Assembly (NCBI GenBank): GCA_016281115.1
Contig: JAEEHZ010000091.1
Coordinates: 1-7,366 of the forward strand
Reading direction: 5' to 3'
Length of the DNA: 7,366 nucleotides
DNA from: Clostridiaceae bacterium
GTDB lineage: Bacteria; Bacillota; Clostridia; Oscillospirales; Acutalibacteraceae
Shown here: positions 1 through 5,825 of the stretch, one piece after another
Numbering within the stretch: the first letter of the stretch is position 1
Layout: the number at the start of each line of letters is the position of its first letter
The notes under the pieces: model-generated
Databases searched by the model: none
What the model was told of the DNA's origin: nothing
The model's input: only the letters and a program-made list of their open reading frames with translations
Made by a program: the position numbers and the translations under genes

Positions 1-1
1 C

Positions 2-253
2 CCCGACGTCATAATCTTCGACGAAGCCACAAGCGCACTCGATACCGTGTCCGAAAAGGAGATACAGAAGGCGATAAACAATATGTCGAAAAACAGAACG
101 ACGTTTATAGTCGCACATAGACTTTCCACCATAAAGGACGCGGATAGGATAGCAGTCATAAAAGACGGCGTGTGCTGCGAAATCGGAACGTTCGACGAAC
201 TCATCGCAAAGAAAGGCGAATTCTACGCAATGCAGACGCTGCAGTCGATATAA
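2..253 (+). CDS. ABC exporter ATP-binding subunit, C-terminal end (5' partial)
   Basis: This is the last 83 residues of an ABC transporter nucleotide-binding domain; the reading frame is open to the left edge, so the gene begins outside the window. Visible motifs are Walker B with its catalytic glutamate (VIIFDE, residues 3-8), the D-loop SALD (11-14) and the H-loop histidine in IVAHRLST (His39), followed by the usual C-terminal stretch ending in a FYAMQ-type segment. The combination DEATSALD plus AHRLSTI is typical of exporter-type (MsbA/LmrA/ABCB-like) ATPases, where a membrane domain is normally fused upstream. It would hydrolyse ATP at the cytoplasmic face to drive export. The substrate cannot be told from this fragment. 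An internal GTG at base 47 is not a start, because conserved Walker B residues precede it. The gene ends in TAA and is followed at once by a hairpin terminator, so it closes its transcription unit. Confidence 0.93.
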   Translation, partial: PDVIIFDEATSALDTVSEKEIQKAINNMSKNRTTFIVAHRLSTIKDADRIAVIKDGVCCEIGTFDELIAKKGEFYAMQTLQSI

Positions 254-264
254 ATAATGGAAAT

Positions 265-310
265 AAAACCCCCGCAAGGTTATACCTTGCGGGGGGTTAT
301 TATATTTTTT
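265..310. terminator. Rho-independent terminator, probably bidirectional
   Basis: A GC-rich stem runs from bases 269-280 to 284-295 (CCCCCGCAAGGT against its exact complement, 12 bp) around a 3-base loop TAT. A flanking AA/TT pairing is possible beyond one A-G mismatch. On the + strand it is followed by TTATTATATTTTTT, a good U-tract for the ABC gene that ends 15 bases upstream. On the - strand the same stem is followed by TTTTATTTCC, so it can also end the transcript of the minus-strand gene stopping at base 317. Confidence 0.88.
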
Positions 311-316
311 ACAGGT

Positions 317-841
317 TTATTCGCTTTTTGATAAAAATTGTTTATTCTTTATGTCTTGCAACAACTGTATTATTTCTGCAAAGCCGAGAAGAGAGATTCC
401 CGATAAATATGCGATAATCCAACAAATTATTGCAGGAAGAAACGAAAACTCGGATTTATTATAAGCTGAATATGAGAAAAGATTATTTAAACTTCCCACC
501 TCAAATCCCGCATATAAACCCAAAATAAAACCGCCGACAATTATCACCCATGCGGAAGCTATTAATACATTGGCAATGATGTTGTAGCTTTTTTCATCTT
601 TGTCTCCGGAATATTTTAATATTTCGTCATATTCTTCATCTGATACCTCAATCGGAACCTTTTTATAGTATTTTTGATTTTCCGGGTCCCAATAAGTATA
701 ATCGGCATTATAAGAACCCGAAAGCTCATACTCTTTTTCGCATATACCTAATTCAAGTAATTTTTGAGCTTTCTTTTCCTCGTGTTTTTTCTTTGTCTCT
801 TCTTTTTTAGCTTCCAAATATTTCTTTACTATTTCATTCAT
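317..841 (-). CDS. Unrecognised two-membrane-segment protein, 174 aa
   Basis: The start chosen is the ATG at 839-841, because it has a textbook GGAGG (849-853) with 7-base spacing; a TTG further upstream at 895 would extend the frame by 18 residues but lies before this site. Residues 1-30 are very rich in Lys and Glu and probably form a charged helix. Residues 35-80 are cytoplasmic in style and contain the acidic segment VSDEEYDEI (67-75). Two hydrophobic segments follow, about 87-110 and 133-156, joined by a short polar loop (about 111-132). The last 15 residues are again polar. I do not recognise the family and give no function. The layout (long charged N-terminal part, two helices) fits a small inner-membrane protein with both ends in the cytoplasm. 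It lies 121 bases downstream of the giant secreted gene on the same strand, so read-through or joint control is possible. A weak -10-like TATAGT (896-901) may also give it its own promoter. Confidence 0.8.
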   Translation of the reverse strand: MNEIVKKYLEAKKEETKKKHEEKKAQKLLELGICEKEYELSGSYNADYTYWDPENQKYYKKVPIEVSDEEYDEILKYSGDKDEKSYNIIANVLIASAWVIIVGGFILGLYAGFEVGSLNNLFSYSAYNKSEFSFLPAIICWIIAYLSGISLLGFAEIIQLLQDIKNKQFLSKSE

Positions 842-924
842 TTTTTTGCCTCCTTTTTTGATTTTTCCTTGATTGGCCTTTTTTTTTATGTTCAAACTAT
901 AATCAATATTCCCCTAATAATTCT

Positions 925-957
925 ACAGCGGGCTTGCCCGACGGGGTTTTGCCGTAA
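925..957 (-). terminator. Possible weak terminator after the giant gene
   Basis: The short gap between the giant gene's stop (963) and the next minus-strand gene holds a compact GC-rich structure. One small hairpin is CGGG-CTTG-CCCG (929-940); another pairs ACGG (941-944) with CCGT (952-955). In the minus direction only a poor U-run follows (GTAGAATTATT), so termination may be partial and some transcripts could continue into the two-membrane-segment gene. This reading rests on fold potential alone. Confidence 0.35.
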
Positions 958-962
958 TAATG

Positions 963-3900
963 TCAGCTGATTTCAACTGCTTCGGCAAGAGGTATCATAG
1001 ACGACAGACTTGACCAGATAAACGCCTTGATTTTGGCCGTGCTGCCACTGCTGTTTGAGAAAGACGCACCGAAAGTCGCGCTTTTTCCGACGTCCATGTC
1101 AGCGTAGAGATAGCGCGTTTCAAGTAACCGTCCCTGCTCGTCGTAAGACGCGAGAATAATGCATGCGCGGTTGGTATAAGATTTATTCTTAACAGTTGCT
1201 TCCGCAAAGAACGCGCCGTTTGGAATTGAATCCAAGGGCTTATCTGACGGAGAACGCAGATTAAGTGAAGTAATTGATATATCAGGCTCCGCTTCCCATT
1301 GCGCATACAGTTTTATATTTTTGTTGTCTTCATAGATATCACCCGGCTGATAAATTACCTTGCTGCTCGGATATAATGACCAACCTTTGAAAACGTATCC
1401 ATCGCATACAGGAATAGCAGAGGTCAACGTCAACGGCTCGCTGAAATGTTTTTGCTGTGGTGCCGGAGCATTAATTCCGCCGTTGGCGTCATAGGTAACG
1501 ACTGCAGTGCTTGTCCACATTCCTATACCCCATGTCTGTTCGTTTCCGAAGTAAGCGTTTTTGGTTGTGTTGGGCGCACTTGTTGCGTCATAAACCTGCG
1601 AGTATGCAAGCTGCCATGTGATCGGCACGTCCTGCGTGCCTCTTTCGCCGTTCGGACTTGTCAGATAAACAAAACCGAGAGTGCTGAAATCCCCTGTTGT
1701 TCCGCATGTGGTCTGGTAAACGTACATTTCCCATTCGCCCGTACCTACGTTGTTTGTCAGCCACTTATACTCAGGATTGTCGCCTATGGCGTTGCTTGCC
1801 GAGGTAAAATAATATCCGACAGGCGCTTTTGCAATAAAGACGTGGCGGAATACCGCTCCGGGGTAAGAATAAACTTTCATATAAAATCCGCCGAGCGCGG
1901 GAGCCGTATTGCCCCACGAGGAAATCTCTAAAACCGTTTCACCGAATCCGAGCGCCGGGTCAGCGTCTTTTCGGGTTAATTCCACAGCATTGTCTCCATT
2001 TCGATAATTATTATTATAAGAATAGATGTCATTGAGTTCAAACGGCTGACTGAATAACGGCTTGCCGTATTGCAGCGTGTATTCTTCGCCCGACATCGCC
2101 CAGCCGACAAATTCGCTGCCTTCTTTATCCGGCTCAGTCAACTCGTGCGGCTCGTATTCACAGATAAAGGAGGCTACATTCTCGTTGCTGTTGTCGTTCC
2201 AGTAATCTGAGTTAACCAACTGTAAATAATGCTCGTTATCCATGTAATTGTCAGGCTGCTCAAATTTCCAATACTCAAAATCAAACGCCTCCCCGGTAAT
2301 CCACTGCCAAACGCCTTCCTGTTCGGCGTCGGTGCCGCCGAGCCATGCCTTTGGTATGCTGCCGGTCAATTCGTTGACAAAAATTTCTTCTTCAACGTCC
2401 GTAATTGTGGCAAGATATCCTCCGAGCGCCTCGCAGACGCTCTTTGCCGTAAGCCACGGAAGATGATTGTCGATAATTTCATATAAATGTCCGTTGTATA
2501 TTCCGCTTTTTACAACCTGCAAATCGAATTCGCAGATAAAGCCCATTTCAAACCGCGGATGTTCTGTAGAATCATTCCATAAGCCTCGATATGAATCTTG
2601 AGGAATAAGCATCAGATAATGTTCTATACCGGATGTATTATTTGGCTCACCTGCATTCCAGTTTGAATATGAAAAATTTTCTCCGGTGATCCACCGCCAA
2701 ACGCCTTCTTGCGCTTCGTCGGTGCCGCCGAGCCAGTAGTATTCTGACGAGCCGTAAATATTATTTTTAAGGAAATTATTTTCTTCTTCGGTCGTGATGG
2801 TAGCCAAATGTCCGCCTATGGATTCGCAATAAGCTTTTGCCGTATGCCAGTCAACGTTTGCGTCATATACGAAATACACGTGATTGCCTGATTTTAACAT
2901 TTTTCCGGGCTCGAAAGTTTTAACTTCAAACGAAACCCAGTCGCCGTTCGTATACCACCACGTACTTCCGTCCGGCAGCCATGCGTTTGAATTTGTAGAT
3001 TGAATTAAAACGCGGTATTCTCCGGCGTCAAACGTCATAGATAAACCTTTTTCCGCATAATCAACTTTTGTAATACGCTCATATTCACCGACACTGTTCT
3101 TTTTATCAAAGTAAAGGTTGTAATGAGTGGTATTCACCGTATCGTTCCACTGAAACGTTACCGTTTCATCAACCGAATATATGCTTTTCAGATTGATAAT
3201 AGACGGTTTGCCGGGAATTGTATTTTCCCATATTACGTTTACAGAGTCGCTTCCAGTAAAATAATATTCTGTTGAAAGCAGATAGCTATTGACCGCAACT
3301 ACGGAAACGCTGTAATTGCCGGCAGGAAGTTCTATGGTATACTGGGTTCCGTAAACGCCCCAGTCAACGTAGGCAAGTTCTCCCGTAGCATTATTGACTG
3401 CTTTAAATTCATAATATGTGGCATAGTCAACTGCGTTCCATCTGAAAGTTATTGCCGTGCCGTTGTAAACGTGCGTCGAAGACGCTGTTAAAACGGGCTT
3501 GCCGGGAAGATTAGGCTGCCAAACAGCATACAGTGTTGTATTTCCATTTTCACTATATAACGCTCCTGCACCGTAAACAGCCGCACCGCCCGGCGAAGTT
3601 GACCAGCCGAGGAACGTGTATCCGGCGCGTGTAGGATATTGTGCACTCAGAGTAATATTCACTCCGTGTGTTTTTGTTTGCGCGGCTGGGGCGTTTTCGC
3701 CGCCGTAGGCATTATAATAGATGGTGTAAGTAGCCCCATATACCATTCCGGAATTATAATCCGCTTCCAGCTTTGCCCACGTGGCGGGCCCGCATTGCCC
3801 GTCTACAGTTAGTCCTGCATAAGACTGGTATGTTTTAATTGCGTTTACTGTATTTGTTCCGCATTGTCCGTCAACCGTAAGGCCCGCGTTGATGACCTTG

Positions 3901-5702
3901 TTAAGCATTGTCTGACAAAGTTTAACGTCAGCACCCGATGAACCGCTTTTTACAACAGAATGACTTGAGCTTGAGGATGATCCGCCACTCGAAGACGATC
4001 CGCCGCCGGAGGTTTGTGTTTCCCATTCACAAATAAAACCCTTAACTGTTTTTGTTGATGAAGCAAAATCATTCCATTTGCCGGTTGTTGAATACGAAGT
4101 GTCGGTATCGTTTGCATAAATTCCGACATATAACTCCGTATTTGATGATGATTGATATGACGGTTCACCGTCATCCCAACAAGTATAATAAAAGGGTTCG
4201 TTCGTTACCCACTGATATATCTTACTGCTTGGAATCAAGCGATATGCACCTATCCAACAGGCCTTATTGATTTTTTGTGCCAACTGTGTTACGTAAGTGT
4301 TTTCCGCACTGTCGGAAATTGTTACGAGATGTCCTCCGAAATCCTCACAGAGTTTTTTTGCGTTTTCCCATGTAGTGGCGTAATTGTAAACTGCATAGGT
4401 ATGATTCGAATATGTGCCGGAATAATAGTAATCGTTTTTGTCGGGAGTTTGTATAGCATTATCTCCGGTAGTTTGTGGAGTATTACCTAAAACATAAATA
4501 AATCCAGAAAATTTGTAATTAGAAGCTGCGCTAAAATTACTATCGTTTATTTCTCGTGACTTTGTTCTAAAATAAAAAGAATTATAACCTGACTCTGATG
4601 TAATTGCTGTAGTGCCATCAATTATTTCAACAACTGCTACATGACCGCCTTTGTTTGGTGTAGAAGTATTACTCCAAACGGCAACTGCACCCAAAGCCGG
4701 TGTTTGTCCATATTGATAATAATTTTTATTCTTATTATAATCCCAAAAAGTATATGCATCTTGTCGTGATAAGTTTGGTCTTTTTTCTAAGTTTTCATAA
4801 GATCTTCCCCAAGCGTATCCAACACAATTTGGAATAGCCATTCCATTAGAAATAAGCATGCATTCATTTAATCCCTCGGAACTAGTATGTCTATAATACT
4901 TATTGCTGGTTTCTGGAGCCGTTAATCTTGGAATGTAATTACTGCTAAGCAAATTGAATTCTAAATTATTCTCATCTTCAATAATTAAAGAGCAATTATT
5001 TTCATTGATAATATTGATTTTTGCTTTTTGTTTTGAATTATCAATTTTGTAAACGATTAAAGAATTGTAACTACTAAAATAAATGAATATTGACGATTTG
5101 TCAGTAGAAAGAGGTATTGCTTTTTCACATTCACTTAAATCTATGCAATAAATATTATTATCTTGAACATAGAACAACCAATTATCCATCATAGCAATAT
5201 TGGTTATTATGGAGTCAAATGAAAACACTTGATCTACTATTCTATTTTCAATGTCATATCGCAATAAATTGCTTTTTCCTTCCGTATAAGCAACTGCGTA
5301 GAGAATAGAATCATTTAAGTATACAATCGAAATAATGTGTTTATCTATGAGTTTGCTCGAAGTATTTTTTTGTAAGTCAAATTCATAGAGATAATCTTCA
5401 TCTTCCATATTAATGAATATCTCAAAAAAAGAACTCTTTAGCAAATCTGTGCCATTGCAATAATTGCTATAGGAAAAATCATTATGTTGTAATGATTCAT
5501 CAAATGAAGGATTATTTCCCACTTCATCGCCCATTGTCATAAGTTGAGCTATAACGTCTTCCTCTTCAATATCATCAAAAACGAATTCTTCTACCGTCTC
5601 AACTTTAGTAATTTGTTCAACCGCCCTTGCCTTCATTGCCAAAATCGGCACCATAAGCAAAAGAAATACTGTCAGAATTGTCGCCAAAATCTTTTTCACC
5701 AT
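963..5702 (-). CDS. Giant secreted CHAP hydrolase with three C-type lectin domains, 1579 aa
   Basis: The start is the ATG at 5700-5702: GGAGG sits 8 bases upstream, while the in-frame TTG at 5717 overlaps that site. Domains in order: signal peptide 1-27 (KK, hydrophobic core, ARA cleavage site); propeller-like beta repeats about 95-260; CHAP cysteine peptidase/amidase about 265-405 with Cys293 (NCVGYAWGR), His354 (GGHVAVVE) and probable Glu370; CTLD1 427-561; Ser/Gly linker 565-582; PG_binding_1 583-648; InlB/Flg_new repeat 657-728; two Fn3-like domains 733-930; CTLD2 934-1059; CTLD3 1064-1184; unrecognised beta-rich region 1185-1400; second InlB repeat 1402-1469; C-terminal beta domain 1471-1579. 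CHAP enzymes cut peptidoglycan cross-bridges or the amide to muramic acid, and PG_binding_1 holds the wall, so the protein probably acts outside the membrane on cell walls. The lectin domains suggest that glycans direct it to a target. There is no sortase motif or membrane anchor at the C-terminus. The target (own wall, competitor or host glycan) is inference only. Confidence 0.93.
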   Translation of the reverse strand: MVKKILATILTVFLLLMVPILAMKARAVEQITKVETVEEFVFDDIEEEDVIAQLMTMGDEVGNNPSFDESLQHNDFSYSNYCNGTDLLKSSFFEIFINMEDEDYLYEFDLQKNTSSKLIDKHIISIVYLNDSILYAVAYTEGKSNLLRYDIENRIVDQVFSFDSIITNIAMMDNWLFYVQDNNIYCIDLSECEKAIPLSTDKSSIFIYFSSYNSLIVYKIDNSKQKAKINIINENNCSLIIEDENNLEFNLLSSNYIPRLTAPETSNKYYRHTSSEGLNECMLISNGMAIPNCVGYAWGRSYENLEKRPNLSRQDAYTFWDYNKNKNYYQYGQTPALGAVAVWSNTSTPNKGGHVAVVEIIDGTTAITSESGYNSFYFRTKSREINDSNFSAASNYKFSGFIYVLGNTPQTTGDNAIQTPDKNDYYYSGTYSNHTYAVYNYATTWENAKKLCEDFGGHLVTISDSAENTYVTQLAQKINKACWIGAYRLIPSSKIYQWVTNEPFYYTCWDDGEPSYQSSSNTELYVGIYANDTDTSYSTTGKWNDFASSTKTVKGFICEWETQTSGGGSSSSGGSSSSSSHSVVKSGSSGADVKLCQTMLNKVINAGLTVDGQCGTNTVNAIKTYQSYAGLTVDGQCGPATWAKLEADYNSGMVYGATYTIYYNAYGGENAPAAQTKTHGVNITLSAQYPTRAGYTFLGWSTSPGGAAVYGAGALYSENGNTTLYAVWQPNLPGKPVLTASSTHVYNGTAITFRWNAVDYATYYEFKAVNNATGELAYVDWGVYGTQYTIELPAGNYSVSVVAVNSYLLSTEYYFTGSDSVNVIWENTIPGKPSIINLKSIYSVDETVTFQWNDTVNTTHYNLYFDKKNSVGEYERITKVDYAEKGLSMTFDAGEYRVLIQSTNSNAWLPDGSTWWYTNGDWVSFEVKTFEPGKMLKSGNHVYFVYDANVDWHTAKAYCESIGGHLATITTEEENNFLKNNIYGSSEYYWLGGTDEAQEGVWRWITGENFSYSNWNAGEPNNTSGIEHYLMLIPQDSYRGLWNDSTEHPRFEMGFICEFDLQVVKSGIYNGHLYEIIDNHLPWLTAKSVCEALGGYLATITDVEEEIFVNELTGSIPKAWLGGTDAEQEGVWQWITGEAFDFEYWKFEQPDNYMDNEHYLQLVNSDYWNDNSNENVASFICEYEPHELTEPDKEGSEFVGWAMSGEEYTLQYGKPLFSQPFELNDIYSYNNNYRNGDNAVELTRKDADPALGFGETVLEISSWGNTAPALGGFYMKVYSYPGAVFRHVFIAKAPVGYYFTSASNAIGDNPEYKWLTNNVGTGEWEMYVYQTTCGTTGDFSTLGFVYLTSPNGERGTQDVPITWQLAYSQVYDATSAPNTTKNAYFGNEQTWGIGMWTSTAVVTYDANGGINAPAPQQKHFSEPLTLTSAIPVCDGYVFKGWSLYPSSKVIYQPGDIYEDNKNIKLYAQWEAEPDISITSLNLRSPSDKPLDSIPNGAFFAEATVKNKSYTNRACIILASYDEQGRLLETRYLYADMDVGKSATFGASFSNSSGSTAKIKAFIWSSLSSMIPLAEAVEIS
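1296..1499 (-). repeat. InlB B-type / Flg_new repeat, copy 2
   Basis: Residues 1402-1469: VVTYDANGGINAPAPQ, then GYVFKGWSLY and LYAQW, the same module as copy 1 but diverged in the middle. It separates the unrecognised beta-rich region from the C-terminal domain. That last domain (1471-1579) ends in a KAFIWSSLSSMIPL segment, a pattern I associate with C-terminal beta domains of secreted proteins in gut Clostridia; its function is not known to me. Confidence 0.84.
2151..2903 (-). repeat. Tandem C-type lectin domains 2 (EPN) and 3 (QPD)
   Basis: Two CTLDs lie in tandem with a period of 130 codons (390 bp). CTLD2 is residues 934-1059 and CTLD3 is 1064-1184. Both share WLGGTD, a VW-x-WITGE block and the WND motif, and each keeps only the outer pair of cysteines (959/1057 and 1090/1181). 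CTLD2 has EPN (1019-1021), Glu1027 and WND (1042-1044); CTLD3 has QPD (1149-1151), Glu1157 and WND (1168-1170). At DNA level bases 2293-2345 and 2683-2735 match at 46 of 53 positions by hand count, which suggests an internal duplication followed by change in the sugar-binding motif. Confidence 0.88.
3519..3734 (-). repeat. InlB B-type / Flg_new repeat, copy 1
   Basis: Residues 657-728: YYNAYGGENAPAAQ, then TRAGYTFLGWST and LYAVW. This is the beta-grasp Listeria-Bacteroides repeat found in extracellular proteins, usually as a spacer or adhesion module. The second copy lies about 745 residues further along the protein. Confidence 0.85.
3759..3956 (-). other. Peptidoglycan-binding (PG_binding_1) domain segment
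   Basis: Residues 583-648. The order SGSSGADVKLCQTML, TVDGQCG, NAIKTYQ, TVDGQCGPATW follows the PG_binding_1 pattern of two DGxxG motifs around an AVxxFQ-like helix. The decapeptide AGLTVDGQCG occurs twice, at 606-615 and 629-638. Cys614 and Cys637 stand in the DGxxG loops where other members usually have a hydrophobic residue, so a disulfide is possible. The domain would bind the murein wall. Confidence 0.85.
4020..4424 (-). other. C-type lectin domain 1 (EPS variant)
   Basis: Residues 427-561. The fold markers are AKKLCEDFGGHLVTI (first Cys 452), WIG (483-485), the long-loop motif EPS (513-515), WND (543-545) and GFICEWE (last Cys 558). Two further cysteines (482, 508) do not match the pattern in the other two CTLDs. 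The motif has Ser where EPN or QPD domains have the Asn or Asp calcium ligand, and the following glutamate (523) is two residues further away than usual. Calcium-dependent sugar binding may be weakened or altered here. Confidence 0.82.
4488..4910 (-). other. CHAP domain coding segment, phage-endolysin-like
   Basis: Residues 265-405 of the giant protein. The run from NECMLISNG through PNCVGYAWGR, the later YGQTPALGAVAVW, GGHVAVVE, TSESGY and the closing FSGFIYV follow, from memory of the family, the order seen in CHAP modules of endolysins from gut Clostridia phages. The nucleophile is Cys293, the base His354 and the third residue probably Glu370. No catalytic residue appears to be missing, so activity is expected. 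The segment is AT-rich like the rest of the 5' part of the gene. Confidence 0.82.
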
Positions 5703-5728
5703 GTGTTTTTCCTCCAAAATACCCCATT

Positions 5729-5769
5729 TTATAATCTAATATGATTAATAATTAAAATATTATAATCTA
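5729..5769. repeat. Direct repeat of TTATAATCTA in the leader and promoter
   Basis: The decamer TTATAATCTA occurs at 5729-5738 and again at 5760-5769, 31 bp apart (about three helical turns). The second copy overlaps the giant gene's -10 box; the first lies in its leader. They could be paired protein-binding sites, a spare -10 element or chance in an AT-rich stretch. Confidence 0.4.
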
Positions 5770-5787
5770 TTTAGGTTTATTTGTCAA
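5759..5787 (-). promoter_or_regulatory. Exact consensus sigma-A promoter for the giant gene
   Basis: Read on the minus strand, TTGACA (complement of 5782-5787) is followed by a 17-base spacer and TATAAT (complement of 5759-5764). Both hexamers match the housekeeping consensus exactly at optimal spacing. Transcription would begin near base 5752, giving a leader of about 50 bases with GGAGG before the ATG at 5702. A promoter this good usually needs a repressor to be silent, which fits the divergent regulator gene next to it. Confidence 0.85.
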
Positions 5788-5789
5788 TA

Positions 5790-5825
5790 CTTTTCAATCA
5801 TTTATGGTAAAATATAATTGAAAAG
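5790..5825. promoter_or_regulatory. Perfect 9-bp inverted repeat, candidate XRE operator
   Basis: CTTTTCAAT (5790-5798) and ATTGAAAAG (5817-5825) are exact reverse complements with an 18-base centre. The arms cover the -35 and the end of the -10 of the xre promoter, and the left arm begins just upstream of the giant gene's -35. A further TCAAT at 5784-5788 repeats the left arm's core exactly 10 bp away. The position fits an operator through which the regulator controls both genes; binding is inferred. Confidence 0.5.
5791..5818 (+). promoter_or_regulatory. Probable promoter of the XRE regulator
   Basis: A perfect TATAAT (5813-5818) sits 16 bases after a weak -35 (TTTTCA, 5791-5796). A start near base 5825 would leave a very short leader, of about 13 bases, and would cut into the AAGGGG ribosome site at 5823-5828, so the true start may be slightly upstream. 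An alternative is the extended -10 TGGTAAAAT (5805-5813). Its -35 lies only 3 bp from the -35 of the opposing promoter. Confidence 0.45.

Noticed and set aside
172..417. Open frame of 81 codons overlapping the ABC gene end and the terminator.
   Set aside because: It runs through the terminator hairpin and into the opposite-strand gene, with no ribosome site or recognisable motif.
703..895. TTG at 895 as start of the two-membrane-segment protein (192 aa).
   Set aside because: The GGAGG site at 849-853 sits 7 bases before the ATG at 841; the TTG has no comparable site and would put the ribosome site inside the coding region.
963..1292. Sortase anchor or C-terminal membrane anchor on the giant protein.
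   Set aside because: The C-terminus has no LPxTG-like motif, hydrophobic span or basic tail; retention would have to come from the wall-binding and lectin modules.
1446..1931. A 161-codon plus-strand open frame, and other overlapping frames inside the giant gene and trkH.
   Set aside because: They lie opposite or out of phase with strongly supported domains, have no convincing ribosome sites, and their translations (Cys-rich or Arg-rich) look like shadows of the real frames.
2151..4424. Lectin-fold domains could be variable-protein targets of a diversity-generating retroelement.
   Set aside because: Such variable regions normally lie at the very C-terminus of the protein and need a template repeat and reverse transcriptase nearby. 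None is seen, and the CTLDs here are internal with more than 390 residues after them.
5700..5717. TTG at 5717 as start of the giant protein.
   Set aside because: It overlaps the GGAGG site that serves the ATG at 5702. Starting at 5702 gives a clean signal peptide beginning MVKK.
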